The position numbers and the translations under genes were made by a program. DNA of 47,152 bases from Pseudomonadota bacterium (GTDB taxonomy: Bacteria; Pseudomonadota; Alphaproteobacteria; Caulobacterales; Caulobacteraceae). The notes under the pieces are model-generated. The model was given only the letters and a program-made list of their open reading frames with translations. It was not told the origin of the DNA and ran no database searches. This document shows positions 39,552 through 47,152 of this stretch, piece by piece. The stretch covers positions 1 through 47,152 of the forward strand of contig JAEXZS010000011.1 in NCBI GenBank assembly GCA_023451375.1. Reading direction: 5' to 3'. Within the stretch, counting starts at the first letter, position 1. Each line of letters begins with the position of its first letter.

Positions 39552-40988
39552 TCAATTCGCCACCTCCAGCGCCGGGCGGGCCCAGCGGACGGCGACCCGC
39601 GCCCCGCGTCCCCTCCCGTCGGGCTGGGGCAGGCCCTGACCGACGCGGACCTGGCCGCCGGTGCGCTCCAGCAGGGTGCGGGCGATGAAGAAGCCCAGGC
39701 CCATGCCGCCCTGGCTGGGCGCGATCTGGGGCGCGGCGGGGGCGGGGCGTCGCGCCGCCTCGGCGATCTGGGCGGCCAGAGCCCGGCGCGCCTTGCCCTG
39801 GGGCCGACTGGTCACATAGGGCTCGCCAAGCCGGGGCAGGATGTCGCTGGGGAAGCCCGGCCCGTCGTCCAGGATCTCGATCTCGATCCAGCCGGCGTCG
39901 ACCAGAGCCTGGACGCGCACGGTCGAGCGGGCGAAGTCGGCGGCGTTCTCCACCAGGGTCGACAGGCCGTGCACCACCTCGGGCATGCGGCGCACGCGCG
40001 GCGCCGGCTGGCCGGGCGGGGTGCGCACCAGCACCTCGAAGCTCAGGTCGAAACCGCGGTGCGGCTCCACCACCTCCTCCAGCAACGCCTTCAGGGCCAC
40101 GTCGGCATAGAGGGCATGGTCCCCTTCCGGCTCGCTGGACAGCTGGGCCAGGATGGCGCGGCAGCGCTCGGCCTGCTGCAGGATCAGGTTGGCGTCCTCG
40201 GCCAGTTCGCCACCCTCGGGCGCGGCGCGCTTCATCTCCTTGGCCACGACCTGGATGGTGGCGAGGGGCGTGCCCAGTTCGTGCGCCGCCGCCGCAGCCA
40301 GCCCGCCCAGCGCGGCCAGCCTTTGCTCGCGCTGCAGCACGTCCTGGGTGGTGGCGAGGGCCAGCTCCAGCTTCTCGGCGTCGGCCGCCACCCGCCAGGC
40401 GTAGCCGGCGGTGAAGACCACCCCCGTCACCAGGGCCAGGGCCATGCCGAAGCGATAGAGGGTGGGCAGGGCGAAATGCTCGTAGGGCCGCCATGGCAGA
40501 GGCTCGGACCAGAAGAACAGGATGGCCACCGCGACCAGCGCCAGAAGGCCCAGCAGCAAGGCCTGGCGCGCCGGAAGGGCCGCCGCGGCGATGGTCACCG
40601 GCGCGACCAGCAGCAGGCAGAAGGGGTTCTCCAAGCCGCCGGTCAGGGCCAGCAGCACCCCCAGCTGAAAGATGTCGAACCCCAGGTGCAGCGCAGTGAG
40701 CCGTCCGTCGGGCAGGCTGGCCTCCAGCCGCCGCACCCGCGCCATGGCGCCGACGTTCACCGCCGCGCTGATGGCGATCACCGTCAGGCAGGGCCAAAGC
40801 GGCAGGGGGAAGTGCAGCGCCCCATAGGCCGTCAGGATCGCCGCGCTCTGACCCAATATGGTCAGCCAGCGCAGCACGATCAGGGTGCGCAGCGAGAAGC
40901 CCCGCCCCCGACGCGGCGCGTCGCGCCAGTCGCGCAGCCTGTCGGTGCTCTGCGCCTGCGGCGCGATGCGGGCTTCTGTCGTCGTCAC
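39552..40988 (-). CDS. regB: Redox sensor histidine kinase RegB/PrrB
   Basis: A 478-aa membrane kinase with six N-terminal helices. The quinone-sensing loop GGLENPF is at 117-123 and the H-box AHELGTPL contains His236. The conserved redox cysteine is Cys276 (QQAERCRAIL). Both residues are offset by 11 from His225 and Cys265 of R. capsulatus RegB. The catalytic ATP-binding domain has LVENAADFA, EILDDGPGFP and GGMGLGFFIARTL. Paired with regA downstream and divergent from senC. An Ala/Pro-rich insert follows in the C-terminal domain. Confidence 0.96.
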   Translation of the reverse strand: MTTTEARIAPQAQSTDRLRDWRDAPRRGRGFSLRTLIVLRWLTILGQSAAILTAYGALHFPLPLWPCLTVIAISAAVNVGAMARVRRLEASLPDGRLTALHLGFDIFQLGVLLALTGGLENPFCLLLVAPVTIAAAALPARQALLLGLLALVAVAILFFWSEPLPWRPYEHFALPTLYRFGMALALVTGVVFTAGYAWRVAADAEKLELALATTQDVLQREQRLAALGGLAAAAAHELGTPLATIQVVAKEMKRAAPEGGELAEDANLILQQAERCRAILAQLSSEPEGDHALYADVALKALLEEVVEPHRGFDLSFEVLVRTPPGQPAPRVRRMPEVVHGLSTLVENAADFARSTVRVQALVDAGWIEIEILDDGPGFPSDILPRLGEPYVTSRPQGKARRALAAQIAEAARRPAPAAPQIAPSQGGMGLGFFIARTLLERTGGQVRVGQGLPQPDGRGRGARVAVRWARPALEVAN

Positions 40989-41032
40989 GCCCCTTCTATA
41001 GACCGGCTCAGTCCATTGCGTGAGAGGCCTCC

Positions 41033-41653
41033 ATGCCGCGTCGTTCCATCCTGCTGTTCGCGGGCGCCTGCATCGCCCTGGCCGCCGCCCTGGCCATCGT
41101 CACCGTGGTGGCGGTGTCGGGCCGGGACCGCGCCGCGTCCGGCGAGATCGCTTCCACCGGCCAGCCGCTGGTCGGCGGCGACTTCCAACTGACCGACCAG
41201 GACGGACGGCCGGTCGACCAGACGATGCTTCAGGGCAAGTGGAGCCTGGTCTTCTTCGGCTTCACCTACTGCCCCGAGTTCTGCCCCACCACCCTGGCCG
41301 AGCTGGCGGCGGTGCGGCAGAGGCTGGGCGACCGGGCCGAGGACCTGCAGATCGTCTTCATCAGCGTGGACCCCGAGCGCGACACGCCACGACAGCTGAA
41401 GGACTATCTGTCGTCCGACGGATTCCCGCCGGGGGCCATCGGCCTGACCGGTTCGCCCGAACAGGTGGCGCAGGCGGCCAAGGCTTACCGCGCCTATTAT
41501 GAGAAGGTGGGCGAAGGCGAGGGCTATACGATGAACCACTCCCTAACCGTCTATCTGATGGGGCCGGACGGAAGGTTCCGCACCGCCGTGGCCTATGGCC
41601 TGGGGCCGGATAAGTCGGCGAAGATCGTCCAGGACGCCATGGCGCGGGGCTAG
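41033..41653 (+). CDS. senC: SCO1/SenC copper chaperone
   Basis: A 206-aa membrane-anchored thioredoxin-fold protein. One N-terminal helix (LLFAGACIALAAALAIVTVVAV) is followed by the SCO domain with copper ligands C80 and C84 (TYCPEFC) and His169 (TMNHSLTV). It assembles the CuA site of cytochrome oxidase. It diverges from regB by 44 bp, the senC-reg arrangement of redox regulons. Confidence 0.94.
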   Translation: MPRRSILLFAGACIALAAALAIVTVVAVSGRDRAASGEIASTGQPLVGGDFQLTDQDGRPVDQTMLQGKWSLVFFGFTYCPEFCPTTLAELAAVRQRLGDRAEDLQIVFISVDPERDTPRQLKDYLSSDGFPPGAIGLTGSPEQVAQAAKAYRAYYEKVGEGEGYTMNHSLTVYLMGPDGRFRTAVAYGLGPDKSAKIVQDAMARG

Positions 41654-41729
41654 GAGCCTTCCCATAATCCTTTTGCGGGGCCGCGCGTTCTATGCTGCCT
41701 TGCACAAACGGCGGGCCGTCAGGATCCAC

Positions 41730-43010
41730 ATGCTCTACGCGTTTCATGAACTGGCTTATCAATCCGCCCTGCCCTGGCGGTTCGGCGCGCAGTGGGCGCG
41801 CAGCTTCTGGAGTTCGCCGCTGAACCCGGCCGCGAACACCGCGCTGGGCCGCACGGCCTACGCCTCGGCCGAACTGTTCGAGAGCGTGACCCGCCGATAC
41901 GGCAAGCCCGACTGGCGGCTGGAAACCGTCATGGTCGAAGGCAAGCCGGTGCGCACCACCGAGCAGGTGATCTGGCGGAGCCCGTGGTGCCGCCTGGTCC
42001 GCTTCGCGCGCAACATCGGCGACCTCAAGCGCGCCGGGAAGCCGGCGTCGGGGCCGGCGGTGTTGATCGTCGCGCCTCTGTCGGGCCACTACGCGACCCT
42101 GCTGCGCGGCACGGTCGAGGCCTTCCTTCAGGACCACGACGTCTATGTCACCGACTGGATCAACGCCCGGCAGGTCCCGGTGCTGGAAGGCCGGTTCGAC
42201 TTCTTCGACTACATCGACCACATCCGCATGATGCTGGCCGAGGTCGGCGGACGCCCGCACGTCGTCGGCGTCTGCCAGCCGGGTCCGCCGGTGCTGGCCG
42301 CCGGGGCGATCATGGCCGAGGACCAGGATCCGAACCGCCCCGCCTCCATGACCTTCATGGGCTCGCCCATCGACGCGCGCCTGTCGCCGACGGCGACCAA
42401 CCAGCTGGCGGAGGAGAAGCCCTTCACCTGGTTCAGGTCGAACATGATCCACACCGTGCCCCTGCCCTATCCGGGCTTCGGGCGGCGGGTCTATCCGGGC
42501 TTCGTCCAGCTCTTCAGCTTCATGTCGATGAACGAGGAGCGGCACCGCGACGCCCACTGGGACTACTTCGCCAGTTTGATCGACGGTGACGGCGACGGGG
42601 TCGAGAAGCACGAGGAGTTCTATGACGAGTACCTCTCGGTGCTGGACCTGACCGAGGAGTTCTATCTCCAGACCATCGACATCGTCTTCCAGCAGCACCT
42701 GCTGGCGCGCGGCCTGCTGGAGCATCGCGGGCGCAAGGTCGACTTGGCGAAGATCGCCGACATCGGCCTGATGACGGTCGAGGGCGAGAAGGACGACATC
42801 TCCGGCGTCGGCCAGACCCAGGCGGCGCACGGGCTGTGCCCCCACGTGCCGGAGGATCGCCGCGTCCTCTATGTCCAGCCGGGCGTCGGCCACTACGGCG
42901 TGTTCAACGGTCGTCGCTTCCGCGACGAGATCTATCCCCGCGTGCGCGACTTCATCGCCAGCAACGAGGCGCGTAGTGGCGTACCGCAACGGTCAGCGGC
43001 TGCCGCTTGA
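41730..43010 (+). CDS. phaZ: Intracellular polyhydroxyalkanoate depolymerase
   Basis: A 426-aa alpha/beta-hydrolase that degrades native PHB granules. The lipase-box-like VGVCQPGPP has the catalytic Cys182 (Cys183 in Ralstonia PhaZa1). YATLLRGTVEAFLQDHDVYVTDW, MTVEGEKDDISGVGQT and QPGVGHYGVFNG (likely catalytic Asp and His) follow. The start ATG at 41730 has AGGAT 5 nt upstream. It overlaps the SprT-like gene by 35 nt. Confidence 0.92.
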   Translation: MLYAFHELAYQSALPWRFGAQWARSFWSSPLNPAANTALGRTAYASAELFESVTRRYGKPDWRLETVMVEGKPVRTTEQVIWRSPWCRLVRFARNIGDLKRAGKPASGPAVLIVAPLSGHYATLLRGTVEAFLQDHDVYVTDWINARQVPVLEGRFDFFDYIDHIRMMLAEVGGRPHVVGVCQPGPPVLAAGAIMAEDQDPNRPASMTFMGSPIDARLSPTATNQLAEEKPFTWFRSNMIHTVPLPYPGFGRRVYPGFVQLFSFMSMNEERHRDAHWDYFASLIDGDGDGVEKHEEFYDEYLSVLDLTEEFYLQTIDIVFQQHLLARGLLEHRGRKVDLAKIADIGLMTVEGEKDDISGVGQTQAAHGLCPHVPEDRRVLYVQPGVGHYGVFNGRRFRDEIYPRVRDFIASNEARSGVPQRSAAAA

Positions 43011-43692
43011 CGAAGGGGGCTCCGGCCCCGTCCTGAGGCTGTCGGTCAACCCCCGCGCGCGGCGGCTGTCGGTGCGGATCGACGCGCGGGCGGGCGAGGC
43101 GGTGGTCGTCGCTCCGACCGAGCGCGGCCTGACCCAGGCGGTGGCCTTCGCCCGGTCGAAGGGCGTGTGGATCGCCGAGCGACTGGCGGTGCGGCCGAAG
43201 GGGCGGCCGCTGGAGCCGGGACAGGTGATCTCGCTGAAGGGCCGCCCGGTGCGGCTGGAGGCGACGCCCGGCGCGGGCGCGGCGCGGCTGGCCGAGGACG
43301 GCGCCGTCATCCGCTCCGGCGGCGAGGGGGAGGCCTACGCCCGGCGCGTGGAGAACCTGCTCAAGCGGCTGGCGCGCGAAACCCTGGTGGAGCGGACCGA
43401 GCACCACCTGCGCGCCCTGGGCCAGCGGCCGGTCAAGGTGTCGATCGCCGACACCCGGTCGCGCTGGGGATCGTGCAGCCCGCACAACCGGACCATCCGC
43501 TATTCCTGGCGCGTGATCATGGCCCCGCCGCCGGTGATCGACTATCTGGCCGCCCACGAGGTGGGCCATCTGGTCCACGCCGACCACAGCCCGGCCTACT
43601 GGTCGGTGGTCGAGCGTCTGGTCGGCGACCACCGGCCCTTCCGCAAATGGCTGCGCGACCACGGCGCGGCGCTGCACGCCGTGGGGCGTTAG
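42976..43692 (+). CDS. SprT/YgjP-type zinc metallopeptidase (DUF45)
   Basis: A 238-aa M48-like peptidase of the YgjP family. The zinc motif is HEVGH (His194, Glu195, His198), with His204 (HADHSPAYW) as a possible third ligand. DTRSRWGSCSPHNRTIRYSWR is the family signature. The GTG at 42976 overlaps phaZ by 35 nt and has GAGGCG just before it. Its stop overlaps the convergent PBP1A stop by 4 nt. Substrate unknown. Confidence 0.87.
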   Translation: MAYRNGQRLPLDEGGSGPVLRLSVNPRARRLSVRIDARAGEAVVVAPTERGLTQAVAFARSKGVWIAERLAVRPKGRPLEPGQVISLKGRPVRLEATPGAGAARLAEDGAVIRSGGEGEAYARRVENLLKRLARETLVERTEHHLRALGQRPVKVSIADTRSRWGSCSPHNRTIRYSWRVIMAPPPVIDYLAAHEVGHLVHADHSPAYWSVVERLVGDHRPFRKWLRDHGAALHAVGR

Positions 43693-45755
43693 TGGAACAG
43701 CGGTTCGGGCCGACGCTCGGGCTGGGGCTCCACCGGCCGGGGCTGGGCCGGCTGAGGCGAGGTCGGGCGAACGACGGGCGGCTGGCCCGGAGCGGGTTGC
43801 GGCTGGGGCTGGCCCGGTTGATCCACATAGGGGTCGCCCTGGCTCGGATCGACGAGTTCGACCGACGGCGCTTCCCCGCCGAGGTTGGACAGCAGGTCGC
43901 CGACGGGATCGGGCGCCTGCCAGCCCTCGGGCATGGCCGGGCCGTCGGGGATGCGCGGGGCGTTCAGGCGGGGCAGGGCCGCCTCCATGAAGCCCTTCCA
44001 GATGGCGGCGGGCGAGGAGCCGCCGGTCACGCCGCGCATGGGGGTGTTGTCGTCCTTGCCGACCCATACGGCGGTGACGAAGCCGCCGGTGTAGCCGACG
44101 AACCAGGCGTCCTTGTAATCCGAGGTGGTGCCGGTCTTGCCCGCCAGGTCGCGCCCGGCGATGGCCGCGCCGCGCCCGCTGCCCGAGGTGATCACCCCGC
44201 GCAGCATCTCGTTCAGATAGTAGAGCGGGGGGTTGTTGATGACCTGGCGGCCCTCCGGATTGGAGCGCTGGTAGATCACCCGTCCCTGCGGCGTGCGGAT
44301 GCGGCTGACGCCGTAGGGCTCGACCCGGCGGCCGCCGTTGGCAAAGGCGTCGTAGGCGCCGGCCAGCTCCAGCGGCGAGACCTCGACGGCGCCCAGGGCC
44401 ATGGCCGGCTCCAGGCCGATGCGGCTCTCGACGCCCAGGCGGCGCGCGGCGCGAGCCACGCTGTCGCGGCCGATCTGGTCGGCGACCGAGGCGGCGACGG
44501 TGTTGGTCGACTGGGCCACGGCCTGGGCCAGGGTCATGGGGCCGGAAAAGGTCCCCGAATAGTTGCGCGGCGACCAGGCGCCGATGGTGATCGGCTCGTC
44601 CACCACCGGTGTCTGGGGCGTGTAGCCGGCCTCGAGCGCGGCCAGGTAGACGAAGGGCTTCCAGGCCGAGCCGGCCTGGCGGCGGGCGTCCACGGCGCGG
44701 TTGAACTGGCTGTCGGCGTAGGAGGCCCCGCCGATCATGGCCCGGACCCGGCCGTCCCCGTCCAGCGCGACCAGGGCCGCCTGTTCGACGCCGCGCCCGT
44801 CGTCGCGTTCCAGGATGCGGCGCACCGACCGCTCGGCCGCCGTCTGCAGCGTCAGGTCCAGGGTGGTCTCGACGACCAGGTCCTCGGTCGGCTCTCCGAC
44901 CAGGCCGCGGATCGACTTGTCCAGCCAGTCGATGAAGTACTGGGCGTGCTGGGTCGCCAGGGTGCGCGAGACGATGACCGGCTGGGTCACGGCCTGTTCG
45001 CGCTGGGCGGCGGTGATGACCCCGGCCTCCTCCATCTCGTTCAGGACCACGGTGGCGCGGGCGGCGGCGCGCTCGCTCTCCGACAGGGGCGAATAGCGCG
45101 ACGGGGCCTTCAGCAGGCCGGCCAGCAGCGCCGCCTCGCCGACGGTCAGGTCGCTGGCCGACTTGTCGAAGTAGCGCTGCGAGGCCGCCTCGATGCCGTA
45201 GGCGCCCGCGCCGAAATAGACGCGGTTCAGATAGAGGGCGAGGATCTCCGCCTTGGTGAACTTCATCTCCAGCCAGACCGCCAGCATCAGCTCCTGGGCC
45301 TTGCGGTGGAGGGTCTGGTCCGGGGTCAGGAACAGGTTCTTGGCCAGCTGCTGGGTCAGGGTCGAGCCGCCCTGAACCACGCGGCCGGCGCGCATGTTGG
45401 TCACCGCCGCCCGCATCATGCCGATCGGATCGAAGCCGGGGTGATGGTAGAAGCGCCGGTCCTCGATGGCGATGAAGGCCGCCGGCACATAGTCGGGAAG
45501 CGCCTCCAGGTCGGCCGGCGGCGCCATCTGGGTGCCGCGGGTGGCGATCAGCGCGCCATTGCGGTCCAGGTAGGTGATCGAGGGCTGGCGATCGACCTGG
45601 TAGAGGCCCGAGGTGTCCGGCAGGCCGCGCGCGAAGACGGCGAAGAAGACGACCAGGAAGATCAGCCCCCACACCGCCAGGACCGCGCCCCAGTAGATCA
45701 GCCGCCGCAGGAGCGAGCGCCTCGGCCTGGCCGCGCCCTGTTCAGTACCCGCCAT
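43689..45755 (-). CDS. mrcA: Penicillin-binding protein 1A
   Basis: A 688-aa bifunctional class A PBP. A short cytoplasmic N terminus and one membrane helix (YWGAVLAVWGLIFLVVFFAVF) precede a GT51 glycosyltransferase with Glu98 (IEDRRFYHHPG) and GGSTLTQQLAKNL. The transpeptidase carries S363-x-x-K366 (GSAWKPF), S416-T-N418 and K540-T-G. A Pro/Gln-rich tail (QPQPQPAPGQPP) closes the protein. It polymerises and crosslinks peptidoglycan. Codon use and length are normal. Confidence 0.96.
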   Translation of the reverse strand: MAGTEQGAARPRRSLLRRLIYWGAVLAVWGLIFLVVFFAVFARGLPDTSGLYQVDRQPSITYLDRNGALIATRGTQMAPPADLEALPDYVPAAFIAIEDRRFYHHPGFDPIGMMRAAVTNMRAGRVVQGGSTLTQQLAKNLFLTPDQTLHRKAQELMLAVWLEMKFTKAEILALYLNRVYFGAGAYGIEAASQRYFDKSASDLTVGEAALLAGLLKAPSRYSPLSESERAAARATVVLNEMEEAGVITAAQREQAVTQPVIVSRTLATQHAQYFIDWLDKSIRGLVGEPTEDLVVETTLDLTLQTAAERSVRRILERDDGRGVEQAALVALDGDGRVRAMIGGASYADSQFNRAVDARRQAGSAWKPFVYLAALEAGYTPQTPVVDEPITIGAWSPRNYSGTFSGPMTLAQAVAQSTNTVAASVADQIGRDSVARAARRLGVESRIGLEPAMALGAVEVSPLELAGAYDAFANGGRRVEPYGVSRIRTPQGRVIYQRSNPEGRQVINNPPLYYLNEMLRGVITSGSGRGAAIAGRDLAGKTGTTSDYKDAWFVGYTGGFVTAVWVGKDDNTPMRGVTGGSSPAAIWKGFMEAALPRLNAPRIPDGPAMPEGWQAPDPVGDLLSNLGGEAPSVELVDPSQGDPYVDQPGQPQPQPAPGQPPVVRPTSPQPAQPRPVEPQPERRPEPLFH

Positions 45756-45987
45756 GGAAATCCTCAGATGCCGCGCTAAGGCGGAGTTAGCTCCACGGGT
45801 ATGTATCCCGTATGAACCGCCGCCGAAACGGCCCCGCCGACATCACGCGAGCGTGAGGCGCTATTCGGCCGAAAGAATGGCGCGGGGCGGGGGCGACGCG
45901 CGAGAACCTGGGGGGCGGCCGGGGGGTGAAATCGTCGCGGGCGTCGCCATATGGTCTGCAACTCCTTCTGTTCCGGAACGCCCCGCC

Positions 45988-46665
45988 ATGACCGACGCAG
46001 CCCCCGCCCAAGGCAAGACCCTGAAGATCGACTTCGTGTCGGACGTCGTGTGCCCCTGGTGCGTCGTCGGCCTGGGCGGGCTGGAGACGGCGCTGAAGCG
46101 GCTGGAGCCCGAGGGGATCGCCGCCGACATCGCCTTCCAGCCGTTCGAGCTGAACCCCGACATGGCGCCCGAGGGCGAGGGGATCGTCGAGCACATCGGC
46201 CGCAAGTACGGCGCGACCCCCGAACAGTCCGCCGCCAACCGCGAGATGATCAAGGCCCGCGCGGCGGACGTGGGCTTCGACATGCGGATGGGCGCCGACA
46301 GCCGCATCTGGAACACCTTCGACGCCCACCGCCTGCTGCACTGGGCGCATGAGACGGCGCCCGAGAAGCAGAAGGCGCTGAAGCAGGCGCTGTTCACGGC
46401 CCACTTCACCGACAACCGCAACCTGACCGACGCCGGCGTCCTGACCCAGGCCGCCCAGGCCGCCGGGCTGGACCGGGCCGAGGCGGCCGAGGTGCTGGCC
46501 TCGGGCCGCTACGCCCAGGCGGTGCGCCAGGCCGAGCAGCTGTGGCGCTCGCGCGGGATCAGCTCGGTCCCCGCCGTGGTGGTGGAGGGGAAATACCTGA
46601 TCAGCGGCGGCCAGCCGGCCGAGGCGTTCGAACAGGCGCTGCGGCGGATCGCGAAGGAGGCGTAA
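45988..46665 (+). CDS. DsbA family oxidoreductase, FrnE-like
   Basis: A 225-aa thioredoxin-fold protein with an inserted helical domain. The redox motif is C22-P-W-C25 (VVCPWCVVGL). IWNTFDAHRLLHWA and the cis-Pro loop GISSVPAVVVEGKYLISGGQP match the FrnE group. No signal peptide, so it is cytoplasmic. The ATG at 45988 gives MTDAAPAQ. It diverges from PBP1A across about 230 bp, in which I see no other gene. Confidence 0.9.
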   Translation: MTDAAPAQGKTLKIDFVSDVVCPWCVVGLGGLETALKRLEPEGIAADIAFQPFELNPDMAPEGEGIVEHIGRKYGATPEQSAANREMIKARAADVGFDMRMGADSRIWNTFDAHRLLHWAHETAPEKQKALKQALFTAHFTDNRNLTDAGVLTQAAQAAGLDRAEAAEVLASGRYAQAVRQAEQLWRSRGISSVPAVVVEGKYLISGGQPAEAFEQALRRIAKEA

Positions 46666-46670
46666 CTTCC

Positions 46671-46860
46671 CGTCTCCTCCTTGTCGCGAAGGCGATGGGG
46701 AGGCGGCGCGGCGCGTCTTCGCGCCGTGACGGAGGGGTTCTTAAGCTCGGTGGGGGCGTTGAAGCGCCCCTCCACCACGCTTCTTGGGCCTATCGCTTCG
46801 CGCTAATTGAGGCCTGCGGACGCGGTCCCCCTCCCCATGGCGGGCCACGGGGAGGAGACG
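46671..46860. repeat. 190-bp palindromic intergenic repeat element
   Basis: The outer ends CGTCTCCTCC (46671-46680) and GGAGGAGACG (46851-46860) are perfect inverted repeats. Inner arms ATGGGGAGG (46695-46703) and CCTCCCCAT (46830-46838) are also inverted. Within are a GGCGCG-TCTT-CGCGCC hairpin and a strong hairpin around 46749-46776 (GGTGGGGGCG / CGCCCC-T-CCACC). No reading frame spans it. It resembles a non-coding, dispersed REP/MITE-like element; copies elsewhere are not visible in this window. Confidence 0.75.
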
Positions 46861-46863
46861 CGG

Positions 46864-47152
46864 TCACGGCGGGCCGGTTTCAGACTCCGCGTCCGCGAAA
46901 ACACCGTCTGAATAGTGTGAATCGTCTGAAACCGGCGCCCGCTCCAGGGCGTCCAGCACCTCCAGGCTCTTGTCGATCAGGCGGCGGCCGGTCGGGTCCG
47001 CCGGGTCCAGGTCGGCGACGGCGCGGACCAGGGTCTGGACGGTGCGGGCCTTGGCCATCGCGGTCGCCTGGGGGTCGGGGGTCTTCGCGGGTTTCGAGGC
47101 GGGTCTGGGCGCGGGCTTCGGCTCAGGCCGAGGCGCGGGCGGAGCCGGGGGG
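46864..47152 (-). CDS. Proline-rich protein, C-terminal part
   Basis: The frame is open to the right edge without a stop and has no need of the internal ATG at 47058: upstream codons read PEPKPAPRPASKPAKTPDPQ, a Pro/Lys/Ala linker. The visible end, MAKARTVQTLVRAVADLDPA onward, is a polar helical region finishing YSDGVFADAESETGPP. Family unknown. It may be a DNA- or envelope-associated protein; only 96 residues are seen. Confidence 0.6.
   Translation of the reverse strand, partial: PPAPPAPRPEPKPAPRPASKPAKTPDPQATAMAKARTVQTLVRAVADLDPADPTGRRLIDKSLEVLDALERAPVSDDSHYSDGVFADAESETGPP

Noticed and set aside
42952..45672. A 906-codon minus-strand frame over the PBP1A and SprT genes
   Set aside because: It has Arg/Gly/Pro-rich composition without motifs, while the PBP1A frame carries all catalytic motifs on the same strand.

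Overview
The window is high-GC alphaproteobacterial chromosome, most like Brevundimonas or a close relative in the Caulobacterales. This rests on protein types (MmcB, DUF1476 F1-ATPase zeta, DUF2794, DUF6356, RegB/RegA with SenC, the rnd-lptC-lptA-lptB run), strong G/C at third codon positions, and an alphaproteobacterial LexA direct repeat. No prophage, insertion sequence, CRISPR array or rRNA was seen. Most genes are housekeeping; the most informative sequence is between them.

Layout. 1-3474: hemC (cut by the left edge) diverges from tsaD-gpsA-Rieske protein. 3476-9030: two divergent amino-acid operons. On the minus strand is a leader peptide with an attenuator, then an aspartate kinase/homoserine dehydrogenase fusion and thrB. 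On the plus strand is a SAM-I (S-box) riboswitch, then metX-metB. The first makes homoserine and phosphohomoserine and the second draws homoserine into methionine, so about 600 bp holds two different RNA switches controlling the two exits from one branch point. 9082-9156: tRNA-Glu, followed by a small gene with CtrA-, DnaA- and CcrM-like sites upstream. 9614-17048: carA with a possible glycosyltransferase, a cytochrome P450, and the overlapping run purL-lipoprotein-GT4. 17150-24893: small acidic or Pro-rich proteins, a membrane protein, lipoprotein, purQ, MFS exporter, PEBP-like protein, cyclopropane synthase-like protein, purS, purC and the F1-ATPase zeta inhibitor. 25175-27776: lptB, lptA, lptC and rnd. 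27948-28034: tRNA-Leu with a terminator and a tandem duplication. 28222-36848: WecG/TagA glycosyltransferase, quinone oxidoreductase, isoaspartyl peptidase, an anchored protease with a DUF350 protein, rlmN, DUF6356, a HtrA protease, DUF2794 and a Bax-inhibitor-1 protein. 36981-38883: thpR, GNAT, mmcB under a LexA box, and a SWIB protein. 38902-43692: the redox system regA, regB and senC, then phaZ and a SprT-like metallopeptidase. 43689-47152: PBP1A, a DsbA/FrnE-like protein, a 190-bp palindromic repeat, and the end of a Pro-rich protein running off the right edge.

Starts were chosen from Shine-Dalgarno spacing, overlap with the gene upstream and family length. Several genes appear to use TTG or GTG. 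Residue numbers refer to the start given.
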